A stretch of DNA of 64,000 bases, taken from the NCBI GenBank assembly GCA_963706425.1, contig CAVPMN010000020.1, forward strand, positions 186,001 to 250,000, written 5' to 3'. Position 1 is the stretch's first letter, and each line of letters opens with the position of its first letter. The position numbers and the translations under genes were made by a program. Of the stretch, positions 42,926 to 51,261 are shown in pieces. A model generated the notes under the pieces. The model ran no database searches, was not told the DNA's origin, and saw only the letters and a program-made list of their open reading frames with translations. The DNA is from CAVPMN01 sp963706425. Lineage in GTDB: Bacteria > Actinomycetota > Acidimicrobiia > Acidimicrobiales > Acidimicrobilacustridaceae.

Positions 42926-44040
42926 CCGGCGAGTCGGCCCGCATCGCCGGCGATCGACTGGTCGGCGACCGCGCCGGACTGGCCCGCGCCCCACGCACCG
43001 TGAGTCGCTCGTTCCTCGAGCGGGTGCTGGCCGTGCCGACTGGCGCCATCGAGCAGGTGACCATCCTCGACGAGCACCACGGCACGACGACACGCGCCCG
43101 ACTGGCGCTGACCTACCGCCGAGCCGACCTGGGCCCACCGACGGTCTTCGTGAAGCTCACGCCCACCGCACTGGTCGAGCGCCTCTTCCACAACCTCATG
43201 GGCCTCGGCCAGCGTGAGGTGATGGTGTTCCGGCAGCTCGACGCGCTGCGGCCCGTCCGACCCGCCGTCTACGCCGCGGAGTGGGACGGCGCCCGGGGAC
43301 GATCCCTCATCGTGATGGAAGATCTCACCCCCGAAGGCGACGGGTTCGGCGACCTGCTCGACCCGGTGAGCCCCGATCAGGCCGAGCGCGTCGTGCTCGC
43401 CCTCGCCGGCGTCCATCGGCCCTTCTGGGAGACATCTCGGTTCGCCACCGATCTGAGCTGGCTGGCCGCACCGATGAACCGGTCGCTGCAACTCGGACCC
43501 GCCATCAGCGATCGTCTGTTGCGGCGTGGGTCGCCACTCGCCGACGAGGTCGTGCCGGCGCACATCCGCCGGGCCGCGTCGGTGCTCGTCGATCGCTCGG
43601 CCGAGATCACCGCGGCATGGCGCGCCCTGCCGTCCACCGTCCTGCACGGCGACGCCCATCGCGGCAACATCCACCTGCACGATGACCGCATCCGACTGTT
43701 CGACTGGCAGGTGAGCAGCCGTGGCCCCGCCGAGCAGGATCTCTCCTACTTCCTCGTCACGTCGATGGAGCCGGCGGACCGTGCGGCCTGCGAGCTCGAC
43801 CTTCTCGATGTCTACCGGGCGGCACTTCGCGCGGGCGGCGGACCGTCCCTCGACCCGCAAGCGATGTGGCTGCGCTATCGGGCCACCGCTTCACGGGCCT
43901 ACGTGGCCGCGATGGTCACGGCCACGTTCGGCGCGCGCCTGCAGGCCGGGGACATCCCGCGTGTGGGCCTGCAACGCGCCGCGCAGGCCATGGACGAGCT
44001 CGACACCTTCGCCGCGCTCCGTGCGCTCATCGACGACTGA
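42871..44040 (+). CDS. Aminoglycoside-phosphotransferase-like kinase (APH/EcKinase fold)
   Basis: A 389-residue protein of the APH-type kinase fold. The catalytic loop is STVLHGDAHRGNIHLHD (HGDxxxGN) and the metal-binding segment is IRLFDWQVSSRGPAEQDLSY (D-W-Q-x-x-x-x-G-x-x-x-x-D-L). N-lobe: VTILDEHHGTTTRARLALTY and TVFVKLTPTALVE with the ATP-binding Lys, and SLIVMEDLTPEGDGF as the hinge. The substrate is unknown; actinobacterial relatives are often linked to acyl-CoA or steroid metabolism. The GTG at 42871 is inside the preceding gene, an overlap of 55 bases, supported by no other start before the family N-lobe. Confidence 0.87.
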   Translation: MAPPTTPSASLGSIVKALTGESARIAGDRLVGDRAGLARAPRTVSRSFLERVLAVPTGAIEQVTILDEHHGTTTRARLALTYRRADLGPPTVFVKLTPTALVERLFHNLMGLGQREVMVFRQLDALRPVRPAVYAAEWDGARGRSLIVMEDLTPEGDGFGDLLDPVSPDQAERVVLALAGVHRPFWETSRFATDLSWLAAPMNRSLQLGPAISDRLLRRGSPLADEVVPAHIRRAASVLVDRSAEITAAWRALPSTVLHGDAHRGNIHLHDDRIRLFDWQVSSRGPAEQDLSYFLVTSMEPADRAACELDLLDVYRAALRAGGGPSLDPQAMWLRYRATASRAYVAAMVTATFGARLQAGDIPRVGLQRAAQAMDELDTFAALRALIDD

Positions 44041-44047
44041 GCCGAGG

Positions 44048-44692
44048 TCAGCCGCCGGGCTCCCACATCGACGCCGCGTAGCTCTCCTCGAGCACTGCGT
44101 CGACCACCTCGGCCTCGACGTCGAGCTCGATGTGGTCACGCAGCATGCACGCCGCCGAGGCCAAGTCGGTGCGATCGGGCCACTCGTCCGGCCGCCACAC
44201 GGCACCGCGCCGGAAGGCCTTGGCGCAGTGGATGAACGCCTCGGTGACCTCGACCCCGATGGCCGCAGTGGGACGCCGATCGCGAACGGCGCACGCGTCG
44301 AGCACGTCGTCGTCGCGCACGAGCACCGCCCGCCCGTTCACGCGAAGGGTCTCGTCCTGGCCGGGGATCACGAACAGCAGGCCGATGGCCGGATCGCCGA
44401 GCAGGTTCGTGAAGCTGTCGAGCAGGTTGTTGCCCGCCAAGTCGGGAATCGCCAGACGATGGTCGTCGAGCACCACGACGAAGCCGGAGGGTCCACCCTT
44501 GGGCGACACGTCTGCGGTGCCGTCGGCAGCCCGGGTGCCGATGAGCACGAACGTGGCCGCATCGATGAACGACCGGCAGTGCTGGTCGAGATGACCGATG
44601 CGCTTGCGCTCGGTGAGCTCTGCGGGCTGTCGGTAGAGCGCTCGCAGCTCGTCGACCGACGCGATGACGTCTCGAAATGCCTCAGCAGCCAT
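44048..44692 (-). CDS. PPOX-class FMN-dependent flavoprotein (MSMEG_1061 type)
   Basis: A 214-residue split-barrel flavin protein. Motifs: FIDAATFVLIGTRAADGTAD, VSPKGGPSGFVVVLDDHRL, AIPDLAGNNLLDSFTNLLGD and GLLFVIPGQDETLRVNGRA. These are the features of the actinobacterial MSMEG_1061 family of pyridoxamine 5'-phosphate oxidase-like proteins. It binds FMN and is probably a reductase of an unknown small molecule; pyridoxamine phosphate oxidase activity is unlikely. It converges with the kinase-like gene. Confidence 0.9.
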   Translation of the reverse strand: MAAEAFRDVIASVDELRALYRQPAELTERKRIGHLDQHCRSFIDAATFVLIGTRAADGTADVSPKGGPSGFVVVLDDHRLAIPDLAGNNLLDSFTNLLGDPAIGLLFVIPGQDETLRVNGRAVLVRDDDVLDACAVRDRRPTAAIGVEVTEAFIHCAKAFRRGAVWRPDEWPDRTDLASAACMLRDHIELDVEAEVVDAVLEESYAASMWEPGG

Positions 44693-44781
44693 CGCCGGAG
44701 CCTAACGGGGCGATCGAATCGGCACTGCGACGACTGTGGGCGCACCGAACCGGGTAGGTCGCTCACAACCTGGGAGGAACC

Positions 44782-45123
44782 ATGGCTGAGCCCTACGTGA
44801 TCACTTCACCGTGCATCGACACCAAGGACAAGGCGTGCGTCGATGTCTGTCCGGTCCAGTGCATCTACGAGATCGTCGACGGCCGGCTGATCGGCCGCGA
44901 TGCCGCTGACGGAGATGTCGTGAACGAGCATCCGGCGCATCCGGATCTGCAGTTCCTGCACGGCGACACGATGCTCTACATCCACCCCGACGAGTGCACC
45001 TCGTGCGACGCCTGCCTACCTGAATGCCCGGTCGACGCCATCTTCCCGGCCGACCGCGTGCCCACGGAGGAAAAGGAGTTCATCGAGCTCAACCGCTTCA
45101 TCTTCGCCGAGACGTCGGCGTAG
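44782..45123 (+). CDS. Seven-iron ferredoxin
   Basis: A 113-residue ferredoxin with two cluster motifs. The N-terminal one is CIDTKDKACVDVCPVQCIY, with a long spacing after the first Cys (3Fe-4S-like), and the second is CTSCDACLPECPVDAIF (4Fe-4S). It probably transfers electrons to P450s or other oxidoreductases. The start ATG at 44782 has GGGAGGAACC immediately before it, the clearest Shine-Dalgarno in the window. It is divergent from the PPOX gene, 89 bases away, and its stop abuts the convergent VOC gene (45123/45124). Confidence 0.92.
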   Translation: MAEPYVITSPCIDTKDKACVDVCPVQCIYEIVDGRLIGRDAADGDVVNEHPAHPDLQFLHGDTMLYIHPDECTSCDACLPECPVDAIFPADRVPTEEKEFIELNRFIFAETSA

Positions 45124-45636
45124 TCACGTGGCGGCGTGGCTGACGCCGACGCCGCCGCGGGTGTCACCACCGAAGGTCGCCTTGTCGCGGGCGATGTCGA
45201 GGGGCGCCATGCGCGAACGCGCCGCAAGGATCTCGGGCGTGAGCAGATCGACGGGGACCAGCCAGCTCACTTCGAACTCGAGGCCGTCAGGGTCTTTGGC
45301 GTAGAGCGCCTTGGTGGTGCCGTGGTCGGTGGCCCCGACGAGTGAACCGGCCGCGCGAAGCGCATGCGCCACACGGTCGAGCTCGTCGAGAGTGTCGACC
45401 TCCCAGGCCAGGTGGTAGAGCCCGACGCTGCCGCGACCGGCCGTGGTGTCGCCGGCGCCCTGTCCGATCTCGAAGAGGCCGAGGTCGTGATCGTTGGTGG
45501 AGTCGGGGGCCTGCAGGAACGCGGCACCCGGCATCTCCATCACCACCCGGAAGCCGAGCAGCTCGGTGTAGAACGCGACCGACCGGCTCACCTCACGCAC
45601 GTAGAGCACCGCATGGTTCAACCGGGTGATGGCCAT
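45124..45636 (-). CDS. VOC family (glyoxalase-like) dioxygenase/isomerase
   Basis: A 170-residue vicinal-oxygen-chelate protein. The metal ligands can be seen as His in RLNHAVLYVREVSRSVAFYT, His in GLYHLAWEVDTLDELD and Glu in KDPDGLEFEVSWLV. It resembles glyoxalase/bleomycin-resistance and ring-cleavage dioxygenase-like small VOC proteins; the substrate is not known. It is divergent from the alpha/beta hydrolase gene, with a 20-base-arm inverted repeat between them. The last codon abuts the ferredoxin stop. Confidence 0.87.
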   Translation of the reverse strand: MAITRLNHAVLYVREVSRSVAFYTELLGFRVVMEMPGAAFLQAPDSTNDHDLGLFEIGQGAGDTTAGRGSVGLYHLAWEVDTLDELDRVAHALRAAGSLVGATDHGTTKALYAKDPDGLEFEVSWLVPVDLLTPEILAARSRMAPLDIARDKATFGGDTRGGVGVSHAAT

Positions 45637-45651
45637 CGGCCCACCATGCCG

Positions 45652-45702
45652 CCAAATCGGTGCGTGAAACAACCCATACGGGTGTTTCACGCACCGATTT
45701 GG
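45652..45702. repeat. Perfect 20-base inverted repeat in a divergent promoter region
   Basis: CCAAATCGGTGCGTGAAACA (45652-45671) pairs perfectly with TGTTTCACGCACCGATTTGG (45683-45702); CCC and GGG in the 11-base centre add three pairs. The base composition is lower in GC than the flanks. It lies between the VOC and hydrolase starts, which are divergent, so it is not a simple terminator. A REP-like palindrome or an operator is possible. Confidence 0.85.
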
Positions 45703-45713
45703 GCAGTGGGGTC

Positions 45714-45719
45714 TACCCT
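45714..45719 (+). promoter_or_regulatory. -10 box of a leaderless promoter
   Basis: TACCCT stands six bases before ATG 45726 of the alpha/beta hydrolase gene and twelve bases after the long inverted repeat. Confidence 0.45.
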
Positions 45720-45725
45720 CGGCCG

Positions 45726-46529
45726 ATGTCGACCATCACCGCCAATGGCATCGAGCTCTACGTCGAGCGCCACGGCGAAGGCCCACCGTTGCTCCTCTTC
45801 AACGGGTCGGGCTCGACCATCGACTCGATGCGACTGCTGATCGACGTGATGGCCGGCAGCTTCGATGTCGTGGTCCACGACCAGCGCGGGCTCGGCCGTA
45901 GCGCCGTGCCTGAGCCGCCCTACACGATGTCCGACTACGCCGCCGATGCCGCCGCGCTGCTCGACGAGGTCGGATGGTCGTCGTGCCGCATCATGGGGGT
46001 GAGCTTCGGCGGCATGGTCGCCCTAGAGTTCGCCGCGTCGTGGCCGCAACGGGTCGAACGCCTGGCGCTGTGCTGCACCTCTCCCGGCGGACGGCTCGGA
46101 TCGTCCTATCCCCTGCACGAGCTGGCCGATCTCCCGCCGGCCGAGCGGGCGGCGATCGCCCTGAAGCTCCTCGACACTCGATTCGACCAGCAGTGGCTCG
46201 ACTCGCATCCGGCCGACCGAGCACTCGTCGAGCACCTCGTGGAGCGCGAGGGCAGTGCGAAGACGGCAGAGCAACGAAAGGGCGAAGCGGCCCAACTGGG
46301 TGCCCGGTCGACCCACGACGTCTGCGACCGCCTGGGCCAGATCACCTGCCCCACGTTGGTCGCCGCCGGTCGCTACGACGGCATCGCGCCGCTACCGAAC
46401 GCCGAGGCCATCGTCGGCCGGCTGCCCGACGCGACGCTGTCGGTCTACGAAGGTGGCCACGCGTTCCTCGCCCAGGACCCGGCGGCCATCGCCGACATCA
46501 CGGCCTTCCTCGCCGCCGACCCTGGCTGA
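45726..46529 (+). CDS. Alpha/beta hydrolase
   Basis: A 267-residue soluble alpha/beta hydrolase. It has an oxyanion segment LLFNGSGSTIDSMRLL, HDQRGLGRS, the nucleophile elbow CRIMGVSFGGMVALEFA (Ser), Asp near AAGRYDGIAP and the catalytic His in EGGHAFLAQDP. The sequence is like 3-oxoadipate enol-lactonase and related esterases; substrate unknown. The start is ATG 45726. The SDR gene converges with it. Confidence 0.9.
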   Translation: MSTITANGIELYVERHGEGPPLLLFNGSGSTIDSMRLLIDVMAGSFDVVVHDQRGLGRSAVPEPPYTMSDYAADAAALLDEVGWSSCRIMGVSFGGMVALEFAASWPQRVERLALCCTSPGGRLGSSYPLHELADLPPAERAAIALKLLDTRFDQQWLDSHPADRALVEHLVEREGSAKTAEQRKGEAAQLGARSTHDVCDRLGQITCPTLVAAGRYDGIAPLPNAEAIVGRLPDATLSVYEGGHAFLAQDPAAIADITAFLAADPG

Positions 46530-46540
46530 TTCGGAGGCGC

Positions 46541-47353
46541 TCACCCCACCCGGGCGCTCTGGCCTCCGTCGACCGGCAGCACCACGCCCGTGATGAAGCC
46601 CGCCTCGTCCGACGCGAGGAACAGGGCCGCATGGGCGACGTCCCAGGCCGTGCCCATGGCGTGACGCAGCGGCACCAGGCGATCGCGCCGGGCCCGCAGG
46701 TCGTCTCGATCCTCGCCGGTGGCCGCGGCGATGCCCTCGATGGCCATGGGCGTGTCGATCAGCCCCGGCATGATGGCGTTGACCCGGATGCCATGGCGGG
46801 CGTTGCCGATCGCCAACGACTGCGTGAGCGCGTTCACGCCGGCCTTCGACGTCTTGTAGGCGATCATGCCCACCGAGCACACCGCGGCTGCCGACGAGAT
46901 GTTGATGATCGACCCGCTCGCCTGTGACCGCATCACCGGCAGCGCGTGCTTGCACGTGAGCCACATCCCCTTGAGGTTGGCGTCGAAGATGCCGTCCCAC
47001 GCCTCCGACTCCAGACGCGTCGGACCCGCGTCGCCGTGCCCGTGGCCGACGTTGTTGTGCAGCACGTCGATGCGGCCGAACTGGTCGACCGTCGCGGCCA
47101 CCAGCCTTGCGTTGTCGGCCTCGACCGTGATGTCGGCGGCCATCGGCACCGCGGCGCCGTGTTCCCGCTCGATCAGATCACAGGTGCCGCGAGCCGACTC
47201 GAGGTCGCGGTCGACAGCCACGACGGTCGCACCCTCGCGAGCGAACAGCAGCGCGGTGGCTCGCCCGTTGCCGATGGTGTCGCCCGCCGTCTGTCCGGCG
47301 CCGACCACCACCGCGACTTTGCCGGCCAACCGCCCGGCGACGCTGCCGTTCAT
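46541..47353 (-). CDS. SDR family oxidoreductase
   Basis: A 270-residue SDR. It has VVVGAGQTAGDTIGNGRATA (an unusual, longer glycine loop than GxxxGxG), DRDLESARG, LHNNVGHGHGD, the active site INISSAAAVCS with AYKTSKAG, NAIMPGLIDTPM and ITGVVLPVDGGQSA. NAD(P)-dependent; substrate unknown. Its start overlaps the stop of the CMD gene by four bases (ATGA), so it is co-translated with it. Confidence 0.9.
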   Translation of the reverse strand: MNGSVAGRLAGKVAVVVGAGQTAGDTIGNGRATALLFAREGATVVAVDRDLESARGTCDLIEREHGAAVPMAADITVEADNARLVAATVDQFGRIDVLHNNVGHGHGDAGPTRLESEAWDGIFDANLKGMWLTCKHALPVMRSQASGSIINISSAAAVCSVGMIAYKTSKAGVNALTQSLAIGNARHGIRVNAIMPGLIDTPMAIEGIAAATGEDRDDLRARRDRLVPLRHAMGTAWDVAHAALFLASDEAGFITGVVLPVDGGQSARVG

Positions 47354-47877
47354 GTCGGGAAGCCGGGCACGCCGGGGTCTCGCTCGACCTCGAAGCTGTT
47401 GAGCGCCATGCAGGTCAACACGTACTGACCGGTGGCGAACACCAGATCCATCACCTGCTGGGTGTCGAAGTGCGACGTGAGCGCCGCCCACGTGCCATCG
47501 CTCAGCCGCTGCTCGGCCACCAACTCGTCGACGGCGCGCAGCACCACGGCGTCGACCTCGCTCCACCCCTCGTAGGTGTCGCTGGTGATGCGGCGGATCT
47601 CGTCGTCGGACAGACCGGACTGTCGCCCGATCAGGGTGTGCTGCCCGAACTCGTAGTCGCTCTGGCACCGCCAACCGACCCGGAGGATCGCCAGCTCCCG
47701 CTCGCGTGGAGCCAGCGTGGACTTGGCGAGCACGTGCCCGCCGAACACCAGCCATCGCTTCAGCAGCTTGGGATGATGAGCGAGTGTCGTGAAGATGTTG
47801 AGTCCACCGAGCGTCTCGATCAGCGCGCGGGTCTCGTCGTCCCAGTCGTCCTCGGTCGTGGGCTCGATCCTCGGCAT
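47350..47877 (-). CDS. Carboxymuconolactone decarboxylase family protein
   Basis: A 175-residue protein of the CMD/AhpD superfamily. It has GGLNIFTTLAHHPKLLKRWL, PRERELAILRVGWRCQSDYE, FGQHTLIGRQSGLSDDEI; the C-x-S-D-Y-E-x-G-Q-H pattern is the usual actinobacterial form and lacks the CxxC thiol pair of AhpD, so peroxidase activity is unlikely. It is the first gene of the CMD-SDR operon. Function unknown; often found with dehydrogenases acting on ring compounds. Confidence 0.9.
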   Translation of the reverse strand: MPRIEPTTEDDWDDETRALIETLGGLNIFTTLAHHPKLLKRWLVFGGHVLAKSTLAPRERELAILRVGWRCQSDYEFGQHTLIGRQSGLSDDEIRRITSDTYEGWSEVDAVVLRAVDELVAEQRLSDGTWAALTSHFDTQQVMDLVFATGQYVLTCMALNSFEVERDPGVPGFPT

Positions 47878-47989
47878 GCGACCACCCTCCGTTCTCTCCG
47901 GGGCCCCTGTCTAGTGCGCATGGGCCTGTCGGAGGCGCCGGCGCTAATCGGTCGTCTGGTCGCCACCGGTTCGGCCACACTCATACCCC

Positions 47990-48539
47990 ATGCGATCGCT
48001 CACGGCCGAGCAGCTCGACTCGGCACTCGAGTCGATACGGCGCTCTCCCGCCACCGACGGACGCATCGAGTTGATCGTGCGCCGACCCGCCCTCCGAGAG
48101 CGTGAGGTCGTCGACGAAGCCGAGCTCGATCCCACCGTCGGCCTGGTCGGCGACACGTGGCGGATGCGGCCCAGTCGACACAGCGATGACGGCGGCCCCC
48201 ACCCTGGGATGCAGATCACGGTGATGAATGCCCGGGCGATCGCCTTGGTCGCCGGCACCCTCGACCGTTGGCCCCTCGCCGGCGACCAGCTCTACGTCGA
48301 CCTCGACCTCAGCCCCACCAACCTCCCCACGGGCACGAGGCTGGAGGTCGGAGAGGCGGTGATCGAGGTCACCGCTGCACCCCACAACGGCTGTGCCAAG
48401 TTCCGGGAGCACTTCGGCGCTGGAGGCAGTCCGGCTCGTGAACTCGCCCGAGGGCAAGGCGCTGCGCCTCCGGGGCATCAACACCCGGGTGGTGACCGGC
48501 GGTCGGGTGCGGCCCGGCGATCCCATACGCAAAGCGTGA
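47990..48539 (+). CDS. MOSC domain protein, one frameshift
   Basis: About 182 residues after repair. It has RRSPATDGRIELIVRRPALR, PTVGLVGDTW, MQITVMNARAIALVAG, DQLYVDLDLSPTNLPTG and HNGCAKFREHFGA with the conserved MOSC cysteine. One extra G at 48422-48423 breaks the frame; without it the sequence continues EAVRLVNSPEGKALRLRGIN and ends at TGA 48537-48539 (PGDPIRKA). MOSC domains bind molybdenum cofactor sulfur carriers; this one is stand-alone. The annotated end is chosen for that frame, which matches the family. Confidence 0.85.
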
Positions 48540-48579
48540 CCACGTCCCCGTTCTGCTCCGGCCTGGGCACACTGGACGG

Positions 48580-49524
48580 GTGAGCGGACCGGTGAGCACC
48601 GACGGCACGATCGACCAGCATCCCGACGGTCGCCCTCCCCCGCCGACCTTCGAGCGCCTCGATGCCAGATCGGTCGACCTCGGCGGCCTGGCGGTCCGTC
48701 GTCTGCTTCCCCAACGCGGCCGGCGCACGGTCGGGCCATGGTGCTTCGCCGACCACTTCGGGCCCACCCCGGCGTCGCTGCGCAACCCGATGCAGATCGG
48801 GCCTCATCCTCACATCGGGTTGCAGACGGTCACCTGGCTGCTCGAAGGCCAGGCGCTCCACCGCGACAGCCTCGGATCCGAGCAGCTCATCGAGCCGGGT
48901 CAACTCAACGTGATGAGCGCTGGGCGGGGGGTCGCCCATGCCGAGGAGACGCCGGCAGGAAGCACCACGTCGATGCACGGCCTGCAGCTCTGGATCGCCC
49001 AACCGGAGTCGACCCGGCGGGGCGATCCCGCCTTCGAGCACCATCCCGACCTGCCCCAGGTGAGGTTCGGATCGATCATCGGCACCGTGCTGATGGGCGC
49101 GCTCGCCGACGGCGTCTCGCCGGCGCGCACCGACTCGCCGCTCGTCGGGGCGCAGCTCGACGGGCACGGCGGTCAGTCGGCGATGGTTGCGCTCGAGCCG
49201 TCGTTCGAGCACGCGGTCCTCGCCATCGAGGGATCGGCCGCGGTGAGCGGCCAGGTGGTCGCAACCGGCCAGCTCGCCTACCTCGGCAGCGGTCGTGACC
49301 ACCTCGACTTGGCGTTCGACGGCGCAGGCCGGCTGCTGCTGCTCGGCGGCCTCCCATTCACCGACGAGCTGCACATGTGGTGGAACTTCGTCGCCGGCGA
49401 CCGCGCCGAGATCGAAGCGGCGCGGGCCGATTGGCAGGCCGGATCTGCCCGCTTCGGCACGGTCTCGAGCGCCCTCGACCGCATCGACGCGCCGCCGCTC
49501 CCCTGGGCCGACGCCTCAGGGTGA
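48580..49524 (+). CDS. Pirin family protein
   Basis: A 314-residue bicupin. The N-terminal cupin has RRTVGPWCFADHFGP, IGPHPHIGLQTVTWLLEG, HRDSLGSEQLIEPGQ and MSAGRGVAHAEETP; the His pair in GPHPHIG, the third His in HRDSLG and the H-A-E segment are the metal ligands. The C-terminal cupin is preserved but without ligands. Pirins are quercetinase-like or regulatory; the role is unknown. GTG 48580 lies six bases after CACACT, a -10 candidate. It overlaps the convergent MFS gene by 9 bases. Confidence 0.9.
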   Translation: MSGPVSTDGTIDQHPDGRPPPPTFERLDARSVDLGGLAVRRLLPQRGRRTVGPWCFADHFGPTPASLRNPMQIGPHPHIGLQTVTWLLEGQALHRDSLGSEQLIEPGQLNVMSAGRGVAHAEETPAGSTTSMHGLQLWIAQPESTRRGDPAFEHHPDLPQVRFGSIIGTVLMGALADGVSPARTDSPLVGAQLDGHGGQSAMVALEPSFEHAVLAIEGSAAVSGQVVATGQLAYLGSGRDHLDLAFDGAGRLLLLGGLPFTDELHMWWNFVAGDRAEIEAARADWQAGSARFGTVSSALDRIDAPPLPWADASG

Positions 49525-51184
49525 GGCACCCGCTGCGGGCACCGACGCCAACCCGTCGTCGTCCACGTCGTCGGTGGGTCGGCTGGCGGGCAGCCCGCCG
49601 GTGAAGAACAGGGCGGCCATGGCGACGAAGCCGGCCGCGAGCAAGCCGGTCTTCAGCGAGGTGATCTGCGAGCTCTCGTAGTTCTCGACCACCGCGTCGG
49701 TGGTGGCCTGGTCGAGCCCGGCGGCCTGCGCGGCTGCCTCCACCTCGGAGCTGGGCACGAACGACACCCCCTCCTGCACGGCCACCTCGATGGCGTCGGT
49801 GGTCTGGTCGGAGATGCGCTCGTCGGCGTTGACCCCGGTGACGAAGTTGTTGACCAGGCCGCTCAACACGATGGCCCCGATCAGCGCCACACCGAGCGAC
49901 GAGCCGAGCTGCTGGGAGGTGTACTGCAGGCCACCGGCCTCGCTGCGGTCCTGCGCGCCGACACTCGACTGCACCACGTTGCCGAGCTGCGAGGCGATGA
50001 GACCCATGCCGACACCCAGCACGGCCATGCCGAGCTGGAACGCGGTGTCGTCGAGGTCGGGCTCGATCGTGCCCAGCAGCACCGCGCAGGCGATGACGAT
50101 CACGACGAAGCCCGTGCGCACCAACGCGCGCGGCCGCGAATCGCGTGGCCAGGCGCGAGCCGGCCACCGAGGTGATGAACATCGTGATCGAGACCGGCAG
50201 CATCTTGATACCGGTGTCGAGGGCGTCGAGCCCCTGCACCAGTTGCAGGTAGAGCGGCACCACGAAGAAGATGCCCATCAGGATCAGGTTCTGGGCGAAG
50301 AACGACGACAGGCCCGAGCGCAACGTGGCGATGGCGAACAACGCGAAGTGCACCAGCGGGTCCTGGTCGTGGCGTTCGCGCCGGGCCTGCCACCAGCGGA
50401 ACACCCCCAGTGTGGCCAGCCCGGCTCCGACCACAAAGGGCGTGAGGCTGAACCCGAATGGCTCGATCGGGGAGTTCTTGGGCTGCAGCCATCCCCAGCT
50501 GCTCGCCTGGAGGATGCCCAGCACGAACAGGACCATCCCGACCACCGACAAGAGGCTGCCCACCACGTCGAGGCGCGGTTTCCGGCCTGGGTTGGGCGCA
50601 TCGTTCACGAGTCGCAAGCCGAGGAAGATCCCGATGCCGACGACCACCTCCCCGGCGAAGATGATGCGCCAGGTGAGCTCGGTGGTGGCCCAGCCGCCGA
50701 GGATGGGTCCGACCGCGATGCCGGCACCTGCGATGCCGCCGATCGCCGCGTAGGCCACCACCCGCGACGGGCCGGCGAAGTTGCCGGCGATCAGGGCAGC
50801 CAACGCCGGCAACACCAGGGCGGCCCCGATGCCCTCGAGGATCGACCAGCCGAGCATGAGCGACGGCACCGACCAGGAGACGGCGGTGAGGGCCGAGCCG
50901 GTGCAGTAGATGGCCAGGCCGATCGAGAACGCCCGACGCCGACCGATGATGTCGCCGATCTTCGCCCCGGTGAGCATCAGCGCGGCCATGGTGAGCGAGT
51001 AGAGCGTGATCACCGCCTGGATCGACGTGACCGTCGTGTCGAAGTCCTCCACCAGCTGACTGATCGAGACGTTCATCACCGCCTGGTCGAGCACCATCAG
51101 GAACTGGGTGGCGCCGAGCACGGCGAGGGTGCCCCACGCCAACGGGACGGCGTCGGCGGTGGGGTTCGACTGGGCAGTGGTCAC
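49516..51184 (-). CDS. MFS transporter, DHA2/EmrB-QacA type, one frameshift
   Basis: About 555 residues after repair. N-terminal motifs are LMVLDQAVMNVSISQLVEDF, LTGAKIGDIIGRRRAFSIGL (motif A) and GPILGGWATTELTWRIIF (antiporter motif C), and 14 hydrophobic segments are expected. The C-terminal half has AQNLILMGIFFVVPLYLQLV, then, past a one-base insertion near 50130, MVRTGFVVIVIACAVLLGTI and GLIASQLGNVVQSSVGAQDR. It should export drugs or metabolites using the proton gradient. GTG 51184 is eight bases after TAGGGT. No TetR gene is adjacent. Confidence 0.88.
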
Positions 51185-51261
51185 CGCCGCCGACCCTAGC
51201 CATCCGGCCCGAGGGCGCCGGCGATCACCTGCAGCAACGTGCGGTCAGTGTCGCCCTGGCG

